A program made the translations under genes and the position numbers. Positions 38,908 through 48,195 of a stretch of 55,300 bases of DNA are shown here, piece after piece (within the stretch, counting starts at the first letter, position 1; each line of letters begins with the position of its first letter). The notes under the pieces were generated by a model, which saw only the letters and a list, made by a program, of their open reading frames with translations, was not told where the DNA came from and made no database searches. Source of the DNA: Bacteroidales bacterium (GTDB taxonomy: Bacteria > Bacteroidota > Bacteroidia > Bacteroidales > UBA1556); contig WGCS01000060.1 in assembly GCA_015493685.1 (NCBI GenBank), positions 1-55,300 on the forward strand. Reading direction: 5' to 3'.

Positions 38908-38915
38908 TAATTTTG
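38908..38915 (+). promoter_or_regulatory. Sigma-A -7 box (TAATTTTG) before xth
   Basis: TAnnTTTG match 47 bp upstream of the start at 38962. Confidence 0.4.
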
Positions 38916-38961
38916 CCATTAAATTACTAGACAACGAAAGTACTCATAAATTTATTATACG

Positions 38962-39726
38962 ATGAAAATTGCTTCTTATAATGTTAACGGAATACGAGCA
39001 GCTGTAAAGAAAGGCTTTTTGGAATGGCTTGAAGCAAGCAATGCTGATGTAGTTTGCCTGCAAGAAACCAAAGCGCAGGAAGACCAGATTCCCATACTCG
39101 ATTTTGCTGCCCTTGGTTATAAAACCTATGCTTTTTCGGCCAAGAAAAAGGGCTATAGTGGTGTAGCTATTTTGAGTAAAATTGAAGCTGACAAGGTAGT
39201 TAAAGGAATAGGCATTGAGAAATATGACAATGAAGGCAGATTTATTCGTGCTGACTTTGGCCCTTTAAGTATTGTAAGTGTTTATCACCCCTCCGGTTCC
39301 TCAGGCGATTTACGCCAAGACTTCAAAATGCAGTGGCTCGATGACTTTCAACAATACGTTTTACAGTTGATCAAAGAACGCCCTGAATTGGTTATCAGCG
39401 GCGACTACAACATTTGCCATGAAGCTATTGATATACACGACCCCAAAAGAAACGCCAAAAGTTCAGGCTTTCTCCCCGAGGAAAGAGAATGGATGAGCAC
39501 TTTCCTTAATAAGGGTTTTGTGGATACTTTTCGTTACTTAAATACCGAGCCTAATCATTATAGCTGGTGGAGCTATCGCGCTAATGCCAGAGCGAACAAT
39601 AAAGGGTGGCGTATTGATTATCACATGATTAGTAAGAATCTACTACCCAGATTGAAAGCAGCTTACATTCAACCCGATACCTATCAGTCGGATCACTGCC
39701 CTATCTTTGTGGAATTGGATAGTTAG
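38962..39726 (+). CDS. xth: Exodeoxyribonuclease III
   Basis: MKIASYNVNGIRAAVKKGF, LQETKAQ, GDYNICHEAIDIHDPK, SDHCPIFVEL. Confidence 0.95.
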   Translation: MKIASYNVNGIRAAVKKGFLEWLEASNADVVCLQETKAQEDQIPILDFAALGYKTYAFSAKKKGYSGVAILSKIEADKVVKGIGIEKYDNEGRFIRADFGPLSIVSVYHPSGSSGDLRQDFKMQWLDDFQQYVLQLIKERPELVISGDYNICHEAIDIHDPKRNAKSSGFLPEEREWMSTFLNKGFVDTFRYLNTEPNHYSWWSYRANARANNKGWRIDYHMISKNLLPRLKAAYIQPDTYQSDHCPIFVELDS

Positions 39727-39822
39727 ATTCATCAACATTCAGAATAAATTGCTTGCTTACGTTTAAAGTATTAATAAAAGTTATTTTATAAAAATAAATC
39801 TCCTATTAAGGACCAATAATAG

Positions 39823-39830
39823 TACTTTTG
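39823..39830 (+). promoter_or_regulatory. Sigma-A -7 box (TACTTTTG)
   Basis: TAnnTTTG match 31 bp upstream of the start at 39861. Confidence 0.5.
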
Positions 39831-39860
39831 TAACGTTATTTAGTTTGAATTTACATCTAT

Positions 39861-40298
39861 ATGAAGCAACTAAAAATAGTAGGAATAGCAATAGTAGTCA
39901 TTATTTTACTAACAACTACCTGGTCTTGTGGCAAGAAACAGAGTCACAGCACTATTCCCAATGTGGCTGTAAATATTTATTTAGATATGAATTCAACGAT
40001 GTATATTGAACTTAATACCATAGGCGGTTGGGTTTATCTTACCGGCGGCTACAAAGGACTACTCGTTTATCGTGTAGCTGTAGATGAATTTGTAGCCTAT
40101 GATAGAGCTTGTCCGTATGATCCGTTGGAACCTAAAGCTATTATTACAATGGATAAGTCGGGGATTACCTGTTCCGACAGTCTCTGCGGAAGTAAATTCG
40201 GTATTCTTGATGGCAGTATAATTAACGGACCTTCTACCTTACCATTAAAGCGTTACAATACATATTACGATGGGAATACTCTTTCCATAAGCAATTAA
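39861..40298 (+). CDS. Rieske-like fold lipoprotein lacking canonical cluster ligands
   Basis: Lipobox TTTWSCGK; Rieske-like spacing AYDRACPYDP ... ITCSDSLCGSKFGILDGSIINGPSTLPLKRY without CxH/CxxH. Confidence 0.6.
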   Translation: MKQLKIVGIAIVVIILLTTTWSCGKKQSHSTIPNVAVNIYLDMNSTMYIELNTIGGWVYLTGGYKGLLVYRVAVDEFVAYDRACPYDPLEPKAIITMDKSGITCSDSLCGSKFGILDGSIINGPSTLPLKRYNTYYDGNTLSISN

Positions 40299-40353
40299 TA
40301 TTTTCGACAAAATATAGTTTTATTTATTCCCTAAAAATGTGCATATTTGTACT

Positions 40354-41361
40354 ATGGCATTTATTACCGGAGCAAGTGGATTATTGGGAGCGCATTTAGC
40401 ATTAAAAATAGTGCAGAGTGGAGAAGAACTGCATGCGTTAAAAAGAGATTCCACCGACCTACAATATATTCATAAAACATTTTTGGCATACGATAGCAAA
40501 GGGCAAGAACTCTTTGATAGCATTCATTGGATAGAAGGTGATTTATTGGACTTTTACTTGCTGGACTCTATTATTTCCAAGGAAAAAGAGATTTATCATA
40601 CGGCCGCAATGGTAAGTTTCGATCCCAAAGATCAGAAGCAAATAATGCAAGTAAATGTTGAGGGCACAAATAACATCATAGAATCGTGCAAACGCTATAA
40701 AGCGCGACTGATATACTGTAGTTCCATTGCTGCATTGGGGAGAGGAAAAGAGGACGAAGAAACAAGGGAAACAGATCTTCGCCTAGCTAACGAAAAAAGT
40801 TCCGTTTACTCACAAAGTAAATATGAAGCCGAACAAGCCGTATGGCGGGGAATAGCTGAGGGACTGGATGCTGCCATAGTAAATCCATCGGTGATATTAG
40901 GCCCCGGGAATTGGAATAAATCCAGTGGCCAATTATTTCGCACCGTTGACAAAGGACTTAAATTTTATACCAATGGGAGCAATGGCTATGTTGATGCTAC
41001 AGACGTAGCTCAAATTATGTATTTGCTAATGAAAAGTACTATTAAGGGCGAGCGTTTTATTGTTTCGGCAGCAAACCTAAGTTATAAAGACTTATTTACA
41101 CAAATTGCTTTATCCATTAATGCTACACCACCAAAATATTTGGCCAATAAAATGCTTTCAGCTTTAAGTTGGCGACTTTTAAAATTACTCAGTATCATCA
41201 GCGGTAAGCGTCCATTAATCACCAAAGAAACGGCTACCAATGCCAACACATTCTACCGTTATTCTTCAGAAAAAGTAAAGCAGACTTTAAATTATAATTT
41301 TACACCCATAGAAGAAAGCATCCATAAAATTGGTGCTCTCTATTTAAATGAAAAAAACTAA
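40354..41361 (+). CDS. NAD(P)-dependent epimerase/dehydratase (extended SDR)
   Basis: ITGASGLLGAHLA Rossmann motif; YSQSKYEAE active-site YxxxK; NPSVILGPG. ATG at 40354 preferred over GTG at 40339. Confidence 0.88.
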   Translation: MAFITGASGLLGAHLALKIVQSGEELHALKRDSTDLQYIHKTFLAYDSKGQELFDSIHWIEGDLLDFYLLDSIISKEKEIYHTAAMVSFDPKDQKQIMQVNVEGTNNIIESCKRYKARLIYCSSIAALGRGKEDEETRETDLRLANEKSSVYSQSKYEAEQAVWRGIAEGLDAAIVNPSVILGPGNWNKSSGQLFRTVDKGLKFYTNGSNGYVDATDVAQIMYLLMKSTIKGERFIVSAANLSYKDLFTQIALSINATPPKYLANKMLSALSWRLLKLLSIISGKRPLITKETATNANTFYRYSSEKVKQTLNYNFTPIEESIHKIGALYLNEKN

Positions 41362-41367
41362 CTAATA

Positions 41368-42201
41368 ATGGAAGACATACTAATCACCAAAAAATCCGGA
41401 GAGAAGGAACTATTTGACGAGAACAAATTAAGAAGCTCATTGGAGCATAGTGGTGCCAACAAGAAAACCATCGACAAAGTAATTAATGAGTTAGAGCTCT
41501 ATTTACAAAATGGTATGTCCACACGAAAAATTTACAAAAAAGCTTATTCCATATTAAGCACCGTATCGAAACGAACTGCGGGACGTTACCGGCTAAAAAA
41601 AGCTATTTTAGATTTGGGGCCCACAGGATTTCCTTTTGAAAAATTTGTTAGGGCAATTATTGCCGCACAAGGATACCAAGCCGAAACAGGTTTGATAATA
41701 CAGGGCAAATGTGTACAACACGAAGTAGATGTAGTAGCTAAAAATGAAAAGAAAATAATCATAGTAGAATGTAAATTTCATCGCGAAAGCAATCGAAAGA
41801 GCGATGTAAAAGTCCCCATGTATATCCGTTCTCGTTTTACTGACATACAACTCAAGTGGGAAGAAGAAGACAAAATTAAAGGAAGAGAATACGAACCCTG
41901 GGTAGTAACAAATACCCGTTTTACCGAGGATGCTGTTAAGTTTGGCAAATGCAGTGGGCTGAAACTTGTCTCTTGGGATTATCCCGTTAATAATGGATTA
42001 CGAAATATGATTGACAAGGCAGGATTACACCCTTTAACAAGCCTCAAAACATTAACAAAGAAAGAGAAAACCAATATTTTAAATAATGGTTATGTTCTTT
42101 GCAATCAACTAACAGAAGCTATTTTATTGGAAGCTGATATTCCTGCTCACAAAATAGAGAACGTGCTTTTTGAGGCAAAAACTTTAACCGAAGCCATCTA
42201 A
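41368..42201 (+). CDS. ATP-cone domain fused to Mrr-like restriction endonuclease fold
   Basis: N-terminal ITKKSGEKELFDENKLRSSLEHSGA (ATP-cone); HEVDVVAKNEKKIIIVECKFH = D-(x)n-ExK nuclease core. Confidence 0.8.
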   Translation: MEDILITKKSGEKELFDENKLRSSLEHSGANKKTIDKVINELELYLQNGMSTRKIYKKAYSILSTVSKRTAGRYRLKKAILDLGPTGFPFEKFVRAIIAAQGYQAETGLIIQGKCVQHEVDVVAKNEKKIIIVECKFHRESNRKSDVKVPMYIRSRFTDIQLKWEEEDKIKGREYEPWVVTNTRFTEDAVKFGKCSGLKLVSWDYPVNNGLRNMIDKAGLHPLTSLKTLTKKEKTNILNNGYVLCNQLTEAILLEADIPAHKIENVLFEAKTLTEAI

Positions 42202-42203
42202 TT

Positions 42204-42977
42204 ATGGAAGTAAGAGCGAAAAAACATTTGGGACAGCATTTTCTTAAAGATAAGAATATTGCCCAGAAAATAGCTGATAGTTTACTTTTAAATACTCCTA
42301 CGATACTCGAAATAGGAGCAGGAACAGGAGTACTTACACAATTTCTTAAAAAGAAAGAAAACACAAAGCTATTGGTCTCTGAAGTTGATGACGAATCCAT
42401 TGAATACCTCATTGAAAATGATATTATTAGTAAGGAAGATATTGTGGGTGATTTTTTAAAACTCAATTTAGCTGCATTATTCAAAACCCAAGTGGCTATC
42501 ATTGGTAATTTTCCCTATAATATTTCTAGTCAAATAGTTTTTAAAACCATTGAAAACAAAGAATTAATCCCTGAGTTTGCAGGAATGTTTCAGAAAGAAG
42601 TTGCCGAGCGTATTTGTGCTTCACCGGGAAATAAGCAATATGGAATTATCAGCGTACTAACCCAAGCATATTATAATACCGAGTATTTATTCACTGTTGA
42701 TGAGAATGTTTTCACTCCTCCTCCCAGAGTAAAATCAGGCGTTATCCGCCTAAGCAGGAAAGAAGATTCCAATCTGGGTTGCAACGAGAAGCTCTTCAAA
42801 CAACTTATTAAAACCAGTTTTAATACTCGACGAAAAATGCTAAGGGTAAGTCTAAAAAGAATTATTGGAGCTAATGAAATTTTGAAAGACAGCTTTTATC
42901 AAAAAAGGCCTGAGCAGCTTAGTGTTCAAGAGTTTATAACAATGACTAATGCCATTGAATCTGCTTTGAAATCTTAG
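42204..42977 (+). CDS. rsmA: 16S rRNA (adenine1518/1519-N6) dimethyltransferase
   Basis: KKHLGQHFLKDKNIAQKIA, LEIGAGTGVLT, GNFPYNISSQIVF. Confidence 0.96.
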   Translation: MEVRAKKHLGQHFLKDKNIAQKIADSLLLNTPTILEIGAGTGVLTQFLKKKENTKLLVSEVDDESIEYLIENDIISKEDIVGDFLKLNLAALFKTQVAIIGNFPYNISSQIVFKTIENKELIPEFAGMFQKEVAERICASPGNKQYGIISVLTQAYYNTEYLFTVDENVFTPPPRVKSGVIRLSRKEDSNLGCNEKLFKQLIKTSFNTRRKMLRVSLKRIIGANEILKDSFYQKRPEQLSVQEFITMTNAIESALKS

Positions 42978-43429
42978 TTAAAAAGAATAAGATCGACATC
43001 GAAGACAAGCACTGAATTTTTTGGAATGCTTCCTACTTTACGGGTGCCATAGCCCATGGCCGAAGGAATTATCAATTTAATAGCTCCCCCTTCACCAATA
43101 AGAGGAATTCCCAATTGCCAGCCATAAATAGTTTGCCCCAAGTTTAAACGAATGGTATCAGCCTTATCAAATTGTGTTCCATCAGTAAGGTGTCCCACAT
43201 AATTTACCGTAACATCAGAATATGGATTTGGGTGGGTAGTCCCTCCTTTCTTACTAATCACATAGTACATTCCTGAAGTTTTGTATTCCACCGCATTTAA
43301 ATTATTGTCAGCAATATATTTCTCAATAATAATTTTATCCTTATCAGACTGACTTTTTTGGCACGACCAAGTTGTAAACACGACCAAGGCGACTATTAAA
43401 ACTGAAAAAATCTTATACTGATTATACAT
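42974..43429 (-). CDS. FKBP-type peptidyl-prolyl isomerase, lipoprotein
   Basis: Lipobox VFTTWSCQK; VNYVGHLTDGTQFDKAD; IPSAMGYGTRKVGSIPKNSVLVFDVDL. ATG at 43429 is downstream of a -7 box at 43463-43470. Confidence 0.88.
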   Translation of the reverse strand: MYNQYKIFSVLIVALVVFTTWSCQKSQSDKDKIIIEKYIADNNLNAVEYKTSGMYYVISKKGGTTHPNPYSDVTVNYVGHLTDGTQFDKADTIRLNLGQTIYGWQLGIPLIGEGGAIKLIIPSAMGYGTRKVGSIPKNSVLVFDVDLILFN

Positions 43430-43462
43430 AACAACAACTATTAATGGTTTAACATTGAGGAG

Positions 43463-43470
43463 CAAAGATA
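43463..43470 (-). promoter_or_regulatory. Sigma-A -7 box for the FKBP gene (CAAAGATA on +)
   Basis: Reverse complement of TAnnTTTG; overlaps the ORF-track start. Confidence 0.4.
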
Positions 43471-43512
43471 AGGCCTTTTATGAATCTATTATCATAGTAC
43501 TCCCAAATGAAT

Positions 43513-43548
43513 AAAAAAAAACCGTCAAGTGTTACTTGACGGTTTTTT
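43513..43548 (-). terminator. Rho-independent terminator (bidirectional) after rpmB
   Basis: CCGTCAAGT-gtt-ACTTGACGG with flanking A-run and T-run. Confidence 0.85.
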
Positions 43549-43569
43549 CATAAAAGAAAGACTGCTCTT

Positions 43570-43806
43570 TTAATTAATATATCCTTTAGATTTTGCTTCT
43601 TTAATACAAGCTGAAATACCATTTTTATCAATTTTACGTATTCCTGCAGCAGAAACTTTTAATGTAATATATTTATCCTCTTCAGGAATATAAAATTTCT
43701 TTGTTTGTAAATTTGGGTAAAAACGTCTTTTAGTGCGTGCATTTGAGTGTGCAACATTATTACCTGACATTACTTTCTTTCCTGTTATTTCGCAAATTTT
43801 AGACAT
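43570..43806 (-). CDS. rpmB: 50S ribosomal protein L28
   Basis: [34 protein letters not shown]; start set to the ATG at 43806. Confidence 0.95.
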   Translation of the reverse strand: MSKICEITGKKVMSGNNVAHSNARTKRRFYPNLQTKKFYIPEEDKYITLKVSAAGIRKIDKNGISACIKEAKSKGYIN

Positions 43807-44063
43807 CTCTATATTCTTTAAATATTTATTTCCAAAAACGGAGTGCAAAATAAGTCAAAATATTTTGATTACACAAGTAATAATATTAAAAATATCTACT
43901 TTTTCCATGTACTACATAATACTCTGAACACCTGATAGTTACCACCTAAATAGAACTAAATCAAATACCTTTTCTAATAAAAACAATCAACGGGAGGCCA
44001 TATTAAGAAGCAATTATTGGCAGACTTGAAAATAAAAAACAGAAAACAATAAAGATAATCTGC

Positions 44064-45311
44064 TTAAAGAAGGTGTTTTCTAACTCTATTGAGTGCTGTT
44101 TGCACCGCCCAAAGGATATTTCTCTCTCGCTGATCGCCAAAATTATATTTCTTGGCAAACACCTCATCTTCTGAGGCCAAGGCAATCCACACTGTTCCCA
44201 CAGGTTTTTCATCAGTGCCCCCATCGGGGCCGGCAATACCCGTTGTAGCCACAGCAATATCAGTATTCATCAATTTGCGTACACCTTTGGCCATAGCCAC
44301 GGCAACCTCTTTACTTACAGCTCCTTTTTCCTCTATTACTCTGGAATCAACAGCTAATGTATTAGCCTTTATCTCGTTGGCATAAGCCACAACACTTCCC
44401 TTAAAATAATGAGAGCTTCCGGGGATAGAAGTAATTTTTTCTGCAATCATTCCTCCGGTGCAACTTTCGGCGGTGGCAATGGTTTTAGATTTATCCACCA
44501 ACATTTTACCTACCACCGCTTCCAATAAATCATCATCATAACCATAAATAAGTTCAGGAATAATCTGCTTAAGGTCATCAATATGTTTCTGCAGCTGGAT
44601 TTGCGCTTGTTCCATAAAATCATCAACTACGGTAATACGCAACCTCACTCTGCCCGGAGAAGGCAGATAAGCCAAGGCTGTATTTGCCGGCAAATTGTTC
44701 TCCCAATCCCCAATTCGCTCTGCCAAAAACGACTCTCCCATACCACTGGTAAGTACGGTTTTCTTTGCTTTAGCTTTCACCTTACAATAGTTGCTAGCAA
44801 AAGGCAATACCCAATCTTTCATTGCAAATTTCATTTCAAAAGGAACGCCGGGCATAAAAACAAAATGAGTACCTTGTTTTTCAAAATGCATTATTGGCGC
44901 TGTCCCTTGCTTATTCTTTATCACCTCACAATTGTCGGGAACCATGGCTTGTAAACGATTTGACTCTGTAAAGCTCCGTCCTCTTTTGGCAAAAAAAGCT
45001 TTTACATATTCTTCAACAGCCTTGTTAAGCACTAACTTACTGTCAAAATAATCACAAATTGTAGCCTTGGTCAAATCATCTTTTGTGGGCCCCAATCCTC
45101 CTGTTACCAGTACTAGTTTCGACGATTTATTACTGTTGGCGAGAGTATTAAGAATCTCCTCTCTATCGTCAGCAATAACAATAATTCTATTCACAGGTAT
45201 CGAAACAGCACTTAACTCATTGGCCATCCAACTGGCATTAGTATTTTGCACCTGTCCTATCAACAGTTCGTCACCGATACTAATAATATCCACTCCTTTT
45301 TGTTTCATCAC
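44064..45311 (-). CDS. cinA: CinA-family nicotinamide-nucleotide amidohydrolase / competence-damage protein
   Basis: ISIGDELLIGQVQNTNASWMA, VTGGLGPTKDDLT, AESCTGGMIAEKITSIPGSS, GIAGPDGGTDEKPVGTVWIA. Confidence 0.93.
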   Translation of the reverse strand: MMKQKGVDIISIGDELLIGQVQNTNASWMANELSAVSIPVNRIIVIADDREEILNTLANSNKSSKLVLVTGGLGPTKDDLTKATICDYFDSKLVLNKAVEEYVKAFFAKRGRSFTESNRLQAMVPDNCEVIKNKQGTAPIMHFEKQGTHFVFMPGVPFEMKFAMKDWVLPFASNYCKVKAKAKKTVLTSGMGESFLAERIGDWENNLPANTALAYLPSPGRVRLRITVVDDFMEQAQIQLQKHIDDLKQIIPELIYGYDDDLLEAVVGKMLVDKSKTIATAESCTGGMIAEKITSIPGSSHYFKGSVVAYANEIKANTLAVDSRVIEEKGAVSKEVAVAMAKGVRKLMNTDIAVATTGIAGPDGGTDEKPVGTVWIALASEDEVFAKKYNFGDQRERNILWAVQTALNRVRKHLL

Positions 45312-46198
45312 TACATTCCAATTATTATATTATCGAGTTGGCGAGGAACAATCGACATCACCGGAATTTTTGATTCCTTAATAAAGGCATTGGCCGAAGA
45401 ACCCATAAAAAGATGAGTAAAATCATCTTCTTGTTGTGTCATTATTATCGCCAGATCAATTTCCTTATGGTTTTGCATATAGGATTTTAAAACGTCAATA
45501 AAAGTTTTTTCATCGCCCTTAGGACGAATTATCTCTCCCTCAACATTTACCCCTTGTTTTTTAATAAACGAAACTACCTGTTTCATCTGAGCAGCCGTTT
45601 GTCTGACCTCAAAGTCGTTATTACTAAATAGGGCTGATACAAGCTGTATATTAGAATTAAAAAGACGAGCAAACTGAATTCCCCAACTAACTTTTTGTCG
45701 CGTTTCTTTACTTAAATCCAAAGGAAGCAGAATATTACTACACCCTTTACTATGGTATTTGTTACTGACAGTTACCACCGGAATTTTTGCAGTTCGTAAC
45801 ACTTTAGAGGTAATGGAGCCTATACTGGGCATTTCTTTTCCATCAACAATGAGCGCTCCTTTACCCATCACTATTATAGAAGCTTTTATTTCATTAGCAT
45901 ACTCAACAATACTGGAATGTACACTTGTTGCATGTTTCAGTTGGTACTCAACGGTAATATTATGTTTTTGCGAAATTTCTTCCGCCTGCTCCCGTAACTT
46001 ATCCTGCACCATAACGCTATATTTCTCTTGCTGCTCCTTATTAATAATATTTCCCAATATTCCTTTTTTTTGTTGTAAAACAAATAACATTACAACAATT
46101 CCTTCAACTCTTTGTGCAATATGCAAAGCCTGATGCAAAGCATAATTTGACTGCTTGCTAAAATCAGTAGGAACTAAAACTTTATAATTTTCATCCAT
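45311..46198 (-). CDS. Universal stress protein (two UspA domains)
   Basis: VLVPTDFSKQSNYALHQAL in the first repeat and ILLPLDLSKETRQKVSWGIQFA in the second. Confidence 0.85.
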   Translation of the reverse strand: MDENYKVLVPTDFSKQSNYALHQALHIAQRVEGIVVMLFVLQQKKGILGNIINKEQQEKYSVMVQDKLREQAEEISQKHNITVEYQLKHATSVHSSIVEYANEIKASIIVMGKGALIVDGKEMPSIGSITSKVLRTAKIPVVTVSNKYHSKGCSNILLPLDLSKETRQKVSWGIQFARLFNSNIQLVSALFSNNDFEVRQTAAQMKQVVSFIKKQGVNVEGEIIRPKGDEKTFIDVLKSYMQNHKEIDLAIIMTQQEDDFTHLFMGSSANAFIKESKIPVMSIVPRQLDNIIIGM

Positions 46199-46651
46199 AA
46201 TATCAATTGATTAATTAGATTACAAAAATACTCATTTAATAATTGTTGGCTATTTATTATTCTTACTATTCGTTAATTTCTATTAGGTTAATATGCCATT
46301 GACGACAGTTTATCAAAATTATACTCCATTTGCTACTACATTCCAACACTACGTTCACAACAACAAAGCGGGCTTATATATTCTTTCCCTCATCAGCATT
46401 AACAGCTGATTATCATTATATTAAACACAAATAATTTACGTAACTTATGCTGTTTTAAAAAATGAAAGTTAAATTCATCCACCTTAAGTACGCGCCCCCT
46501 CTTACAATATCATATTCCTAAATTAATTTTATAAATGCTGATAAATAATAGATTTATCTTTCTCGCAATAGTCTCACTAAGTAGCGAAAGAGCTTCCTAT
46601 TATTAACCTTATAATAATAAGCTATAAGCCTTATACCACCTTAATTTTTAT

Positions 46652-46659
46652 TACTTTTG
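46652..46659 (+). promoter_or_regulatory. Sigma-A -7 box (TACTTTTG) before pyk
   Basis: TAnnTTTG match 24 bp upstream of the start at 46683. Confidence 0.5.
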
Positions 46660-46682
46660 CCCCTTGAAAAACAAAGACAATT

Positions 46683-48107
46683 ATGATTAAGAAAACCAAA
46701 ATAGTAGCCACCATATCAGATCAACGATGCGACGTAGAATTTATCAGAGAGTTGTATAATAATGGTATGAATGTAGTTCGGTTAAATACCGCACATCAAA
46801 ACCATGAACAAGCGCTCAAAGTAATTAATAATGTACGTGCCGTATCCAATAAAATAGCTATTCTTTTAGATACTAAAGGTCCTGAGATACGCACCAATGA
46901 GATGGAGAAAGACCTTATTGTAAAGCAAGGCGACCTAGTAAAGATAAAGGGCAAACCCCATACAAAAAGTACAGAGGACTGTATTTATGTGTCTTACGCC
47001 AATTTTGTTAATGACATCAAAATAGGGAGTAAAATACTCATTGACGATGGGATATTAGAACTTATCGCCATAAAGCAAGAACGAAACTGCCTAATCTGCG
47101 AGGTGCAAAATAGTGGAAAAATACAAGGGCGAAAGAGCATCAATATCCCCTCAGCCTTGATAAAACTACCCGCAATAACGAAAAAAGACATGGGGTTTAT
47201 TCGTTTTGCAGCAGAGCATAAACTAGATTTCATTGCTCACTCATTTGTGCGAAAAGCAGAAGACGTAATTGCCGTTCAGACTATTCTCGACGCCATGGAA
47301 AGCCCCATAAAAATAATTGCTAAAATTGAAAACAAAGAAGGCGTTGATAATCTTGATGAAATTATAAACCATGCCTATGGGATAATGGTTGCCAGAGGTG
47401 ATTTGGCCATTGAAATAAGCGCTCAAAAACTTCCTGTGGTTCAACGAGAAATGGTAAAAAAATGCGTTATAGCTCGCAAACCGGTAATTGTAGCTACCCA
47501 GATGCTCCACACCATGATTGAGAATCCACGTCCTACAAGAGCAGAAGTTAACGATATCGCCAATGCCATTTTTGAGGGCACCGATGCTGTAATGCTCAGT
47601 GGGGAAACAGCCTATGGGAAATATCCTGTTGAATCAGTTAAGATGATGAATTCCATAGCTCTGGAAGTAGAAAAAAGCATACCCGATTATTGGGATATGA
47701 AAACCAAATTAATTTCCACACATAAAGCAGCATTTATGGTTAAAGCAGCTGTAGAGTCATCATCAGAGATGCCAATAAAAGCTATTCTAGCTGATACTTA
47801 TTCCGGGAAAACAGTACTTGGCCTTTCTGCATATCGAGGAAAAGCTTTGGTGTACGGACAATGTTATTTTGAAGAAACCATGCGAATGTTAGCGCTCTCC
47901 TTTGGAGTTTACTGCGACCTGATTGAAGAAAGCAAAAACCATGCAGGCTTTCTAAAACAAGCCCTAACGAATTTACTTACCAAAGACAACTATCATATCA
48001 GAGATATGGTTGCCATTGTTGCCGGTAACTTTGGGAAAGATGCCGGTGCTTCATTCCTTGAAATTGGACGAATTGATCAATTATTAAAATTTATTGGTGA
48101 AAAATAA
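46683..48107 (+). CDS. pyk: Pyruvate kinase
   Basis: KTKIVATISDQ, VRLNTAH, LLDTKGPEIRT, IMVARGDLAIEI, PTRAEVNDIANAIFEGTDAVMLSGETAYGKYP. Confidence 0.97.
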   Translation: MIKKTKIVATISDQRCDVEFIRELYNNGMNVVRLNTAHQNHEQALKVINNVRAVSNKIAILLDTKGPEIRTNEMEKDLIVKQGDLVKIKGKPHTKSTEDCIYVSYANFVNDIKIGSKILIDDGILELIAIKQERNCLICEVQNSGKIQGRKSINIPSALIKLPAITKKDMGFIRFAAEHKLDFIAHSFVRKAEDVIAVQTILDAMESPIKIIAKIENKEGVDNLDEIINHAYGIMVARGDLAIEISAQKLPVVQREMVKKCVIARKPVIVATQMLHTMIENPRPTRAEVNDIANAIFEGTDAVMLSGETAYGKYPVESVKMMNSIALEVEKSIPDYWDMKTKLISTHKAAFMVKAAVESSSEMPIKAILADTYSGKTVLGLSAYRGKALVYGQCYFEETMRMLALSFGVYCDLIEESKNHAGFLKQALTNLLTKDNYHIRDMVAIVAGNFGKDAGASFLEIGRIDQLLKFIGEK

Positions 48108-48195
48108 AGCCTACATCAATACAAACAAAACACATAATTAATGTGAGTCTCAGTGCTCAATAGGTATTAGTTATTTTATATTAAAACATAAAACC

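Noticed and set aside
41368-42201. Interpreting the ATP-cone/Mrr protein as part of a restriction-modification system
   Set aside because: No DNA methyltransferase or other defence gene is adjacent; the neighbour rsmA is an rRNA methyltransferase.
46200-46682. Non-coding ~480-bp region before pyk as a possible sRNA or riboswitch
   Set aside because: Only a short weak hairpin (ATCAGC...GCTGAT) and a -7 box; no recognised riboswitch pattern.
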